From: Diacronema lutheri
Lineage: Eukaryota; Haptophyta; Pavlovophyceae; Pavlovales; Pavlovaceae
Length of the DNA: 64,000 bases
Assembly (NCBI GenBank): GCA_019448385.1
Contig: JAGTXO010000006.1
Span: 434,001-498,000, forward strand
Direction of reading: 5' to 3'
Shown here: one piece after another, positions 30,525-39,741 of the stretch
Position numbering within the stretch: the first letter of the stretch is position 1
Layout: the number at the start of each line of letters is the position of its first letter
Notes under the pieces: generated by a model
Database searches by the model: none
Seen by the model: only the letters and a program-made list of their open reading frames with translations
What the model was told of the DNA's origin: nothing
Position numbers and translations under genes: made by a program

Positions 30525-33344
30525 TCAGTCCTCTTCATCGTCCTCGTCGTCCTCGTCGTCCTCGTCCTCGTCGCCGTCCTCGTCCTCGTCGCCCTCCTCT
30601 TCCTCCTCCTCGTAATCGAGCACGCCGTCGACGTCGGCCGCGCCGGGCTCGTCGGGCGGCGTGCGCCCGTCCGCATCGTCGTCGTCATCTGCGTCGTCGT
30701 CTTGGTAGACGAGGAGGGGTCCAGCGAGCGCGCTCTCACCCGCGGCGGCGCGCTGCGCGTTTGCCTCGATGTGCGAGTGCAGCAGCTGCAGCCTGCCTGC
30801 CAGTTTGAGCAGTACCTTCGAGCTGCCCAGTCGGTGGTCGATCGTCTGTCGGCACAGTGGACAGTGGGCGGGTGCGCGCACGGGTGGGCAGTTGGGCGTC
30901 AATCGCGAGGTCAAACCGGGCCCGGCGGAGGGGCACGCGGGGCGGACGGTCGTGATCGGCGGAGCGCGCTGGTGCGGCACGAGGCTGCGTCTCGCCTGGT
31001 ACAGGGGGGAGAGGATTGCGTGCAGCTGCGGGAGCGCGAGAAAGTATGCGGTGTGTGTCGTGAGGAGGAGCTGTAGCCAGCCGCATAGCTCCATCGCGCG
31101 CGACGGCTGCGACTGCGCGCGGTCGGCGAGCGCGGCGAGGAGAGGGCGGAGCAGCTCGGCGGGCAGCTGCGCGATGGTCGCCTCAATCACTGACGCCTTG
31201 CGCACGGCCAGCACCTGCGTCATGCGGTCGTGCGGCGGAAGGCGACGAGGGGCTCGGCGCGCGACTGAGGCGCCGCGCGCCCCACCGCCGCCGCTGCGCG
31301 CGGTGCGCACCGGCGCGGCCACGGGGCATGGCGTGTGCGCGCTGCGCGCGTGGGCGCGCGCAGCGGCGCCGAGCACACCTCCTCGAGCAGCGCGCTGTCC
31401 CCGGAGCGGAGCGCCTGCTCGAGCAGGGCGCGCGCGCTCGCGGCGGACTGCCCCTGGTGCGCGCCGCCGCCGCCTGCGCTGCCGCTGCCCGCGCGCGGCG
31501 CGCGCGCGGCGGACGCGCGCGCCGCCGCGTCCGCACGCTCGCCGAGCGACGGGCCGTCATTTGCCGCGAGCATGTCAGCCGCGCTGCGCTTGCGCTGCGG
31601 CAGGGACGCGGGCATCTGCGCGGCGCCTATCACGGCCTCGCCGCGGCCTGCCGCGGCGGCTGCGCGCTTTCCCCTGGCGCCGGCGTTCCCGCCCGCCGCC
31701 ATCGCCGCCGCCATCTCGGCGCGCAGCAGCCCGGCGAGATTTGGTGGCGGCTTCACACTCACAAAGTCAGTTGAGAGCAACGCGGCGCCCTCCTGCGGGC
31801 ACGAGCGGCGCGGGTGGAGACGGGCTCGCGCGGTGAGCGGGCTGCAAGGCCGAGCGCACGGCGCCGCGCGCATGAGCCAAGGAAAGGGCGCGGGCGACCG
31901 TCGCGCGCGCGCCGCGGCCGCGCACCGCGTGCGACGGCACGGGCGCGGGCGCCGGCAGCCGTCGGAACGTCGGCGCCATCGAGCTGCCAAACGAGAGCAC
32001 GATGTTCGCTGCCGGCTGGCCGCCCTTTGCGCCGCCCGCGCCCGCACCCGCGAGGGACACGAGCGCAGCCGCGAAAATTGGGCAAGGCAGGGGAGACGCT
32101 ACGTGCGCGGCATGCGCGCCGCGGCGGCCGGCGGGCGCTGGTGCGTCCGACGGCTCCGACGGCGCGACGCTCAGCTGCAGCGCGGGGAGCGCGCGGAGCG
32201 GCAGCAGCGGCGCGCGCGCGCGCGCGCTCTCGCCCGCAGCGCGCGCGAGCGGGCCGGCGTGCGCCCAGATGTGCACCGCGCCGGACGCCGTAAGGACCGC
32301 AAAGCGCAGGTAGAAGGCGGAGGACGAGGCAGACGCGCCCGTGCGCTCGGCTGCCGCCGCCGCCGCCCCAGCCTCAAACTCGAGCGCGACGACGTCGTGC
32401 TCGAGCGCTAGTGACTGAATGCATTGCCGCCCGCCCGAGCTCGTGACACCCGTTGCCGCGCCCGCGCCGCTCTGCTTGGGCGCGCCCGCTGCGCCGGCGC
32501 CGGCCGACGCTGGCTCGAGCTGCCACAAGTGCACGTGCCGGTCACCGGCGGCGGTGAGCAAAAAGCGGCCGCCCGCGGAGATGGCGAGACACCGCACGTG
32601 CTCCGCGTGCCCACGCACGCGCGCCGTGCACTCCCCCGAGCTCAGCTCCCACAGCTGCGGGGCGAGGTGCGCGCGCAGCGACGGCGGCGGCCATCAGTCG
32701 GGCGAGTGCGGCGCGAGCGCGCGCACGGGCGAGGCGGGCGCAGCAACCGAGCGTGGTTTGGCCGCACGCGCGAGCCGCGCGGCGCGCGTGTCGCGCCGCA
32801 CCTTGAGCGTGAGTGCCGCGGTGATGAGGAAGCTGTCGTCGGGCGCGAGGGCGAGGCGGCGCACGCCGTCCTTATCTGGCCGCCACGAGCGCAGCGCCTC
32901 CCCGTTCGCCACGTGCCATTGCACGACCACCTTGTCCTCGGCGGCCGAGAAGAGCGTCGCGCCGTGCGAGTCGAAGAGCACGTCATTCACGCGCTGCGAG
33001 TGGCCGGCGCGTGCGCTGTCGAGAGTCACGGCGAGCGAGGCCGTGGCGAGGTCCCAGACGACCACCGCACCCGTGTCCGCGCCCAGCGCGATCCGGCCGA
33101 GCCCCGCCCCGCGCTTGTGCTTTGGCGGTTTGCCCACCTTGCCCGCCGCATCGCCGTCCGCCGCGCCGCGCGCGGGCCTCGACCAGGCGATGCAGGTGGC
33201 GCGCGCGCCGTCGGCGGCGAAGTCGCCGGGGGCACACTCTTGACGGAGCTCCGACGTCGCAGTGTCCCACACGCGCAGCCGCCCGTCTGCCGAGACCGCG
33301 GCGAAGTACTCGCACGCCGCGTCGAACCGCACGAGGGCGGTCAT
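30525..33344 (-). CDS. WDR43: WDR43/UTP5-like ribosome biogenesis WD40 protein
   Basis: Component of the t-UTP/UTP-A subcomplex of the small-subunit processome, acting in pre-rRNA transcription and processing. Proposed exons: 33344-32802, 32654-31926, 31792-31379, 31214-30996 and 30845-30525 (741 aa; all junctions phase 0). Exons 1-2 carry WD40 repeats (AVSADGRLRVWDTA, LWELSSGEC, GHAEHVRCLAIS, TAAGDRHVHLW). Exons 3-5 carry the Utp12 domain (SALLEEVLAVRKASVIEATI, CGWLQLLLTTHTAYFLALP, DHRLGSSKVLLKL). The protein ends in a long Glu/Asp tail, as in animal WDR43. The last intron (30846-30995) appears to use a GC donor (CAG|GCGAGA). Two other introns are GT-AG and lie between frames, which makes the structure well constrained. 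Confidence 0.88.
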
Positions 33345-33413
33345 GGCGCGTGGTCGCGCCGCGAGGCACTACACACCAAGGAAAAGCATGGCCGGAACGT
33401 GAAGGAGGAGGGA
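33345..33413. promoter_or_regulatory. 69-bp divergent promoter region, WDR43/IF2
   Basis: Sixty-nine bp between divergent ATGs, linking a nucleolar and an organellar translation gene. It contains ACACACCAAGGAAAAGC; no TATA box. Confidence 0.45.
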
Positions 33414-35384
33414 ATGGCCACGATGCAACTAGGGAGGGGAATATCATCGTCGCTCGCGCTCTTTGCGACACGCGCCGTACGGCCGGCGCGCGCGCGCGCG
33501 TCGGTTGGCGCGGCGCTGCCGCGGCCGCACGCGGCGCGCGCGCTCTCGAGCGCGGGCGCGGGCGCGCAGCGGCACGAGCGCGCGCTCGAGCTTCCGACGG
33601 CGGAGCTCTCCGTGCGCGGGCTCGCGGCGGCGCTCGGCGTGCCCGAGGCGCGTATGGCGTCGCTGCTCGCGGAGCTGGGCGAAGAGGCCGTCGCCTCGGA
33701 CATCCCGCTTGACTTTGAAGTCGCGCAGCTCCTCGCCCTCGAGCACGGCGTCTCGCTCACCCTTGAGCCGCTCGCGGACGCGACGCGCCCCGCCGGTGCG
33801 AGCGTGCGCGCAGAGGACGTGGTCCGGCCGCCGGTGGTGGCGATCCTCGGGCATGTGGATCACGGCAAGACGTCCATCCTCGACGCGCTTCGCGCCTCGC
33901 GCATCGCCGCGGGCGAGGCCGGCGGGATAACGCAGCGGATCGGCGCGTTTGTCGCCGGTGGGATCACGTGGGTCGACACGCCCGGCCACGCGCTCTTCTC
34001 GTCGATGCGGGCGCGCGGCGCGGCGCTGACGGACGTGGCGCTGCTCGTCGTTGCCGCCGACCAGGGCGCGCAGGAGCAGACCGCCGAGGCCATCCGCCAC
34101 ATCCGTGCGGCGTCCGTGCCTTTCATCGTCGCGCTCAACAAGATGGACAAGCCCGGCGCCGATGCGCACGCGGCGCGGCTCTCGCTGCTACAGCACGGCG
34201 TGGTCGCTGAGGAGCTCGGCGGCGACGTGCCTACCGTCGAGCTCAGCGCGGTCCGGCGCACCGGACTCGACTCGCTCTGCGAGCTCCTGCAGCTGCAAGC
34301 CGAGCTCCTCGAGCTGAGGGCGCGCCCGCTCGCACCGGTTTCGGGCACGGTGCTCGAAGCGGACGTATCGCAGAAGCGCGGCGTCGTCGCGACGGTACTG
34401 TTGCAGCAGGGCACGCTCCGCGCCGGCGACATCATCGTCGCGGGCATCTCGTGGGGCCGCGTGCGCACGATGCTCGGCGACGACGGACGTACGCGCGAGA
34501 TGGCGACCGCTGGCGTGCCCGTGCAGCTCTCCGGCCTGCGCGACGTGCCGCGCTCGGGCGACCGGCTGGTCGTCGTGGCGAGCGAGCGACGCGCGCGTCA
34601 GCTCATCGAGGCGCGCGTCCGCCGCGAGCTCGACGAGGCAGGCGACGCGCGGCGCATGGCGCGGCGCGCGCGCACGGCTGCGCGTACCGCGTCGATCGGC
34701 GCGGCGGGCGGCTCGGCGCTGTCTGACCAGCCGCTGGCCGTTCCCGTGGCGGTGAAGGCAGAGAGCAGCGGCGGCCTCGAGGCGATCGTCTCGGCGCTCG
34801 CCACGCTGCCCGCCCGCCGCGCGCAGCCGCTTGTCGTGCTCGCGGCCGTTGGCGCGCTGACGGAGGCCGACGTCGAGCATGCGGGCACGTGCGGCGCCGC
34901 GCTGATCGGGTACAACGTGGCGGCGAGCGCGCGCGTCAAGGCGGCGGCGGCGGCAGCGGGTGTGCGCATCAGCTGCTCGCCCATCATCTACACGCTCCTT
35001 GACGAAGCGCGCGAGATTCTGCGTGCCGCGCTCCCGCCCGACCGCACCGAGCAGCGCGTCGGCCGCGCGGAGCTGCTCGACACGTTCGTGATCACGGCGA
35101 ACGCGGCGCTGCAGGGCAAGGGCGCGCCCAAGCGGCCCGTCGTCGGCGGCATGCGCGTCGTCGAGGGCTCAGTCAAGTCGAGCGCGCTCGTGCGCGTGCT
35201 GCGCGCGGGCGAGTGCGTACACGAGGCGGAGGTGCTTTCGCTGCGGCACTTCAAGGAGGACGTGAGCGAGGTGACCAAGGGGAGCGAGTGCGGTGTGATC
35301 CTCGAGGGCGGCTGGGCCGGCTGGCAGCCCGGCGACGAGGTGCTCTGCCTCACATATATGGAAACGGAGGCATCGCTCGAGTGA
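33414..35384 (+). CDS. MTIF2: organellar (mitochondrial) translation initiation factor IF-2
   Basis: GTPase that places initiator tRNA on the organellar ribosome. 656 aa. Seen: an N-terminal Arg/Ala/Ser-rich presequence (GRGISSSLALFATRAVRPAR) typical of mitochondrial import, then an IF2N-like segment. The G domain has G1 GHVDHGKT, the switch I segment GGITQRIGAF, G3 DTPGH and G4 NKMD. Domain II follows (SGTVLEADVSQKRGVVATVLLQQGTL), then IF2-D3 and the C2-like end (SSALVRVLRAGE, SECGVILE). Usual mitochondrial length. The frame is open far upstream across WDR43, but codons before the ATG at 33414 are antisense to that gene. Its last codons share sequence with the repeats that follow. Confidence 0.92.
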   Translation: MATMQLGRGISSSLALFATRAVRPARARASVGAALPRPHAARALSSAGAGAQRHERALELPTAELSVRGLAAALGVPEARMASLLAELGEEAVASDIPLDFEVAQLLALEHGVSLTLEPLADATRPAGASVRAEDVVRPPVVAILGHVDHGKTSILDALRASRIAAGEAGGITQRIGAFVAGGITWVDTPGHALFSSMRARGAALTDVALLVVAADQGAQEQTAEAIRHIRAASVPFIVALNKMDKPGADAHAARLSLLQHGVVAEELGGDVPTVELSAVRRTGLDSLCELLQLQAELLELRARPLAPVSGTVLEADVSQKRGVVATVLLQQGTLRAGDIIVAGISWGRVRTMLGDDGRTREMATAGVPVQLSGLRDVPRSGDRLVVVASERRARQLIEARVRRELDEAGDARRMARRARTAARTASIGAAGGSALSDQPLAVPVAVKAESSGGLEAIVSALATLPARRAQPLVVLAAVGALTEADVEHAGTCGAALIGYNVAASARVKAAAAAAGVRISCSPIIYTLLDEAREILRAALPPDRTEQRVGRAELLDTFVITANAALQGKGAPKRPVVGGMRVVEGSVKSSALVRVLRAGECVHEAEVLSLRHFKEDVSEVTKGSECGVILEGGWAGWQPGDEVLCLTYMETEASLE

Positions 35385-35541
35385 TCTTGAGGCGGACACG
35401 ATATATGGAAACGATCTTGCAAAGTGCTCGTACGTCTGCTGCGCGACGAGGTGCTCTGCCTCAAGATCGTGTCCGACATTGACGGAGGCATCGCGCCGCC
35501 TCAAGATCGTGTCCGACATTGCCTCACATATATGGAAAGCG
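35334..35541. repeat. mosaic of short duplications after the IF-2 stop
   Basis: Pieces of the IF-2 3' end recur in the next 200 bp. GACGAGGTGCTCTGCCTCA is at 35334 and 35445. ATATATGGAAA is at 35354, 35401 and 35529. A 23-bp segment beginning CCTCAAGATCGTGTCC is at 35459 and 35499 (40-bp period). GGAGGCATCG also recurs. The pieces are shuffled rather than in simple tandem and abut the start of the HAD-like gene. Confidence 0.8.
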
Positions 35542-36511
35542 TGAGCTCTACCCAGGTATTCTCGACCTGTTCCGAGCCCTCCACGCGGACGGCGGCTCGG
35601 ACGGCACCGGCGACGTCGTGCTCCTCTCGGCAAGGCCGCACACGTACAAGGACCTTTCCGAGCAGCAGACGTACGAGCACTTTGCAAAGCTGCGCCACGC
35701 CAACCTGCTGCACGCCACGCCCACCCTCCTCGCGGGCGACCTCGCGTCGAGCATGCAGATCGTCACAAAGGCCGCCGCGCCCGCCAATGCGTACGAGGCG
35801 GTCGGCGCCAAGAAGGCGCACAACCTGACCGAGCTGGCGCTGCTCTACCCGGACTTTGAGCTCGTCTTCTTCGGCGACAACGGGCAAGGCGACGTGCGCA
35901 CCGCCGAGCGCGTGCTTGGCCAGCTGCGCGCGCAGGTGCGGCTCGCGCTCATCAATGTCGTGCAGCCGATCGACGCGACGTGCGGATGGCCGGCGGGCGT
36001 TGCGGCCCATTCGGAGCGCGGCGCGGCCGCAATGCGCGCGTGGGCGCAGCTCGGCATCCGCTTCTACCGCACGGCCGCTGGTGCCGCGTGCCATCTGCAC
36101 GACGAGGGCATGCTCAGCGATGCGTCGCTCCGCGCCGTGTGCGCGGCGACGGCTGCGCAGCTCGAGGGCCTGCGACCAAAGCTCGCCGCATCTGGCCAGC
36201 TCTCGCATTGTCTCGCCGAGTTTGTCGAGGAGCTCGAGCGCGCGAACAAGTTGCTCGGCCCGGAGCTCGCCCTCCCGATGCCCGCACCCGCCATTGCGGT
36301 CCCCGAGGCGGCGACTGCGCCGGCGGACGTGTTTGGCGCGGCGTCCGCCTCAAAGGCCGCGTCGAGGCTTCCGCCTGGCCTCGCGCGCATCGCGGGCGGC
36401 ATGCGGCTGCGCGCGAGCTCCGCGCCGCCAAAGCCGCTGGCGCGTCACGGCGAGCCGACAGTAGCCGACCGCGGCAGCTCCGCACGGTCATGCACGGAGA
36501 TGGACTGAGGA
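35519..36511 (+). CDS. APP1/DUF2183-like HAD phosphatase, 5' end incomplete
   Basis: Resembles the catalytic domain of phosphatidate phosphatase APP1 (DUF2183, HAD superfamily). Seen: YPGILDLFRALH, VVLLSARPHTYKDL (HAD motif II region), a PTLLAGDLASSM stretch, KKAHNLTELALLYPDFELVFFGDNGQGDV (motif III/IV, GDNGQ-D) and a long Ala/Pro-rich tail. No ATG exists in this frame between the upstream stop (35480-35482) and YPGIL, so the first exon is missing or spliced in. The motif I phrase LKIVSDID is encoded just upstream (35458-35481) but in another frame, inside the mosaic repeats, and lacks the following DT. The true 5' structure is therefore unresolved. The start given is the first codon of the open reading region, not an initiation codon. 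Confidence 0.6.
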
Positions 36512-36607
36512 TGCGAGTGGCAGTCTGAGGCGGAAGTGTGCACCGGACTGCGCACGCTTGTTTGCAGAGCGCGTGGGCGTGGGCGTGCTGTGCCGATCGC
36601 AACGTCA

Positions 36608-36985
36608 TCAGCCGGTCTCGAGACTCGGCGGGCCAAAGCGGGGCCGCGGCAAGCTGCTCGGGTGTGGCGAGCGCTCGAACGCCGCACCGGCAAACGCCAC
36701 GCAAGGTCGCGGCGCCATGCCGGGCGAATCGCTCATCAGGGCCGCCGCCGCCGCCTTGTGCGCGCAGGTCTGCGCTCGCGTCTGCGCGCGCGTCTGCACC
36801 CGGCCGGCCGGCTCGCCGGCGTCCGGGCGTGCCATGAGGCATTTGAGCTGCGCCTCGAGCTCGTGAAGAGTCCCGAGCGCCGCGGGGGAGGCAGCGGACG
36901 CGTCCGCGCCGGCGGCGCGCGCCCTCTCCGCCTTCTGCTTGCGACGAGGTTTCCTCGAGGGCGCACCCACCGCGACATCAGCCAT
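36608..36985 (-). CDS. small PNRC/EDC1-type decapping cofactor
   Basis: 125-aa protein. Near its C-terminus it carries FAGAAFERSPHPSSLPRPRF, the pattern (Y/F-A-G-x-x-F-x-x-S-P-x-P-x-x-L-P-x-P) of PNRC and yeast Edc1/2 proteins. Those proteins bind the Dcp1 EVH1 domain and stimulate mRNA decapping. The N-terminus is basic (SRKPRRKQKAERAR) and could bind RNA; the middle is disordered. The short length and single motif agree with the family. The ATG is at 36985, only 26 bp from the divergent FANCF-like gene. Confidence 0.68.
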   Translation of the reverse strand: MADVAVGAPSRKPRRKQKAERARAAGADASAASPAALGTLHELEAQLKCLMARPDAGEPAGRVQTRAQTRAQTCAHKAAAAALMSDSPGMAPRPCVAFAGAAFERSPHPSSLPRPRFGPPSLETG

Positions 36986-37011
36986 CGTGTCGCTCTCGTC
37001 GTGCGTACACG
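36986..37011. promoter_or_regulatory. 26-bp gap between divergent start codons
   Basis: The ATG of the PNRC-like gene and that of the FANCF-like gene are 26 bp apart. The 5' leaders must overlap or promoter elements must lie in coding sequence. Confidence 0.5.
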
Positions 37012-38337
37012 ATGGCGGCGTCGCAGTCCGACGAGCAAGTGACGGGGATGGTCGACGGCTTTCTGCAGGTGCTCGAGCAGGCGCGGTCGCCCAAGGTGAG
37101 CAGCTGGAACGGCAAGACGTATTCCACGGCCAAGCGTTGGGGAGCCTACGCGCAAAAGGCCGTCTCCATGCTCGGCGACGCCGCCGAGGTTGTGGCGCTC
37201 GACCGCCACTTTGCCGTTGTCGCGAGCGCGCGCGGCTTCAAGGAGGAGCTCGGGTGCGCCGCGCTGATGAACGCGCCGTTGCTCATCCTGCGCGCGCTGC
37301 TGCTTAACCGCTACACTCCCGAGGCACTCTTGCCGGAGATCTGGCGCGACCTTGCCGCCGAGCAGCCGCCCGCAGAGTCGGCGGTGCTTGACGCTCGCGG
37401 CGGCCGTGCGTCCGGTGCCGACGTGCTGCGCGAGGAGCTCGAGCGCGCGCGCCGCGTTGACACGCGCCTCGACGCCGTAGACGCTGTCTCGGCTGCGCTC
37501 GGCGCCGTCGCCGATGCGCTCGGCCAGCCCCGGGCGCGCGCATCCGCGCCTGACGCTGGCGGCGGCGCGCTCGGCGGCGGTATGCCGCTCGCGAGCTACC
37601 GCGCGGCGCAGCTGTGCGTGTCGGCGCGGCTTTTGCACGCCGAGATCTGCAGGCAGCTCCCGTCTGAGGCTGCCGTCGACGACTTTGTCCGGCGGCGCGT
37701 CCTGCCGTATGCGCACGCCGACCGTGCGTGCCTTGAGCTCCTCTGCTGGGTGCTGCTCACGCACGGCGCGGACGCGCGCGATGCGCAGTGTGGAGCCGAG
37801 CGCACCGACACGCGCGGCGCGGCCGAGCCCGAGCGGGCGCGCGCGACGAGCGAGAGGCTGCACAACGTGCTGCTTGAGTTTGTGCTTGCCCCGGCGGTCC
37901 GGCAGCGGACGTGGGCGCTGCACCCGTGGCTCCTCGCGGCGATCAGCGAGGCGCACTTCCCGCTCTGCGCCGCATACGCGTCCCACCTGCTCGTGCAGAC
38001 GGCGGACGCCGTCCGGCGCACGAGCGCGTACCTGTCTGCCGCGCCGCCGGGCGATGGCGGCGACGCGCTGCCGATCGGCGCGGCGGACGACGAGCGCGTG
38101 GCGGCGCTGCGCAGGCGGTGGGCGCAGCTGCTGCTGCGCGGCGGCGTGGTCGAGGCGTTCTGTAGGCAGCTGCTCGCTGAGCTGAGGGGGTCGTGCGCGC
38201 CGGATGCGAGCGCCGTGCTCGACGCGGCCGTGATTGCCCAGCTCGTCGCGCCGGCCGGTCGCACCGGCGCGCGGCCAGGCATGGCCGTGGCCGCGCTGCC
38301 GCTCGTCGAGCCGAGCAAGCGGCGGCGCACGGGGTGA
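37012..38337 (+). CDS. FANCF-like protein (Fanconi anaemia core, tentative)
   Basis: 441-aa, helical, no obvious catalytic motif. Residues 26-45 (KVSSWNGKTYSTAKRWGAYA) align by eye with the start of animal FANCF (VSTWDPATVRRALQWARYL). ALMNAPLLILRALLLNRY corresponds to its ALGHCDVLLSLRLLENR, and HPWLLAAISEAHFPLCAAY to its HPALSPVYLGLL segment. FANCF is an adaptor of the Fanconi core complex that ubiquitinates FANCD2/I during crosslink repair. The resemblance is weak and judged by memory. It is longer than human FANCF (374 aa) owing to Ala/Gly-rich inserts and a KRRR tail that may be a nuclear signal. No intron. Confidence 0.45.
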   Translation: MAASQSDEQVTGMVDGFLQVLEQARSPKVSSWNGKTYSTAKRWGAYAQKAVSMLGDAAEVVALDRHFAVVASARGFKEELGCAALMNAPLLILRALLLNRYTPEALLPEIWRDLAAEQPPAESAVLDARGGRASGADVLREELERARRVDTRLDAVDAVSAALGAVADALGQPRARASAPDAGGGALGGGMPLASYRAAQLCVSARLLHAEICRQLPSEAAVDDFVRRRVLPYAHADRACLELLCWVLLTHGADARDAQCGAERTDTRGAAEPERARATSERLHNVLLEFVLAPAVRQRTWALHPWLLAAISEAHFPLCAAYASHLLVQTADAVRRTSAYLSAAPPGDGGDALPIGAADDERVAALRRRWAQLLLRGGVVEAFCRQLLAELRGSCAPDASAVLDAAVIAQLVAPAGRTGARPGMAVAALPLVEPSKRRRTG

Positions 38338-38496
38338 CGCGGTGGCGCTCGCCAGCCACGGTGCGTGCACTGTGCAAGTGACTCGGACAGAACTCTCTGA
38401 TCAAGGACAGGCCTTCCCGCCTTTTTTTCTGAGGGAGAGGACGGACGGGAGAGGGCGCATCCGCACTCGGGAACTGTCGCCGCCCAGCCGTCGCGC

Positions 38497-39540
38497 ATGG
38501 GCAAGCCGGTCAACAGCGGCCACGCGTCGCCATGGCCGAGCCCACCAGGCTTTGTGCCCATGGGCCTCGCCGCACTGACGCTGCTGCTCGCCCTCGCGCC
38601 CGAAGACGTGCGCCACGCATTGCTGACGCCCGCGCGCGCGTGGTCGTGGCTGCGCGCGTGCGCGGCGGCTGTCTTCGCGCTCGTGGCGTGCCTCGTCCTC
38701 GTGCCGGTGCGCGCGCGCAAGCGCGCAGGGCCGTGGGGCCCGCCCTGGCTCGCGCATTTCGTCGCGCGGTTGCTCAGCGCGTCCGCGAACGCGATGGGCG
38801 TGCATTACGACGTCGAGTGGCCCGCTTGTGAGATCGTCGCCGACCAGCCGCACGTCGTGGTATGGCATCCGCACGGCGCGCTCGCCTTCTGCGCGCTCTC
38901 CATTGGCGGACTGCTCTCGCTCGAGAGGCAGCCGATCCGCTGGTACCCGGTCGTGGCCTCGGTCATCTTTCGCTTCCCGCTCCTGCGTGAGGTCGTGCTG
39001 CTGCTCGGCGGGCGCGAAGCGACGAAGGAGACGATCAGCGCTATCATCGAGGCGGGCCATTCCGTTGGCGTGCAGCCGGGCGGCATCTTTGAGCAGCTGC
39101 GTACGAGCCACGCGCGCGAGCACGCCTTCTTCCCGCCCAACCTCACGTTTGTCCGCCTCGCAATCGAGCACGGCACGCCGCTTCTTCCGGTGTACCTCTT
39201 CGGCGAGAACCAGCTGTTTTCGACGCGCCCGGCGCTGCAGCGGCTCGCGCGTTTCATCCGCCGATGGACTGGCGTTCCGCTCATCATCCCGTTTGGGCGC
39301 TGGGGCCTGCCGTGGATCGTGCCGCGCCGCACGCGCGTGCGCATCCGTTTCGGCCGGCCAGTGCCCGTCGGCCCGGCGTGCGCGCGGCCGAGCGACGAGG
39401 CGGTCGACGCCGTGTTTGCAAGATATTCCGCCGAGCTGCATCGGCTCTTTGACGAGGGCAAGTCGACGCTCCCGGCCGATGTGGCAGCGCGCGGGCTGAC
39501 CATCGTGCGTCGCACGCGCCCCGAGCGCGCGCGTCGCTGA
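38497..39540 (+). CDS. DGAT2-family acyltransferase
   Basis: Acyl-CoA-dependent O-acyltransferase of the diacylglycerol acyltransferase 2 (DAGAT) family, an ER enzyme in triacylglycerol synthesis. 347 aa, the normal size. Seen: N-terminal hydrophobic segments (GLAALTLLLALA; ACAAAVFALVACLVLVPV) forming the hairpin anchor. Then the catalytic HPHG in VVWHPHGALAF, the variant of the E-P-G-G block as SVGVQPGGIFEQL, and LTFVRLAIEHGTPLLPVYLFGENQLF, typical of the family. The substitution of QPGG for EPGG is as in several algal and monoacylglycerol members. The exact acceptor cannot be deduced. ATG at 38497; the leader contains a T-rich stretch (38424-38431). Confidence 0.88.
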   Translation: MGKPVNSGHASPWPSPPGFVPMGLAALTLLLALAPEDVRHALLTPARAWSWLRACAAAVFALVACLVLVPVRARKRAGPWGPPWLAHFVARLLSASANAMGVHYDVEWPACEIVADQPHVVVWHPHGALAFCALSIGGLLSLERQPIRWYPVVASVIFRFPLLREVVLLLGGREATKETISAIIEAGHSVGVQPGGIFEQLRTSHAREHAFFPPNLTFVRLAIEHGTPLLPVYLFGENQLFSTRPALQRLARFIRRWTGVPLIIPFGRWGLPWIVPRRTRVRIRFGRPVPVGPACARPSDEAVDAVFARYSAELHRLFDEGKSTLPADVAARGLTIVRRTRPERARR

Positions 39541-39741
39541 TGTGCCGATCACACGCGGCACGGCACGGTGTGCCCCACGCGATGGCGAATTCTGGGATGC
39601 CCCGCCTCGTCATGAGTGCACTGAGATCAGACGCTCATCGCCCTCGTGGTCGTCCGAACATCAACCAAAAGAGTCAAGAGTGCGTTCGGCACGCTCAAAG
39701 TAAAAATTAAGATTCTTAGATTATTAAGACGTCTTCATACA
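39541..39741. other. 201-bp 5' flank with AT-rich patch
   Basis: Between the acyltransferase stop and the small plastid-type gene. Positions 39697-39730 are AT-rich (AAAATTAAGATTCTTAGATT), which is rare in this DNA and probably marks the promoter or leader of the downstream gene. No gene is seen. Confidence 0.45.

Noticed and set aside
32424-33413. Upstream extension of the IF-2 frame
   Set aside because: It lies antisense to WDR43 exons. A proper ATG and presequence occur at 33414.
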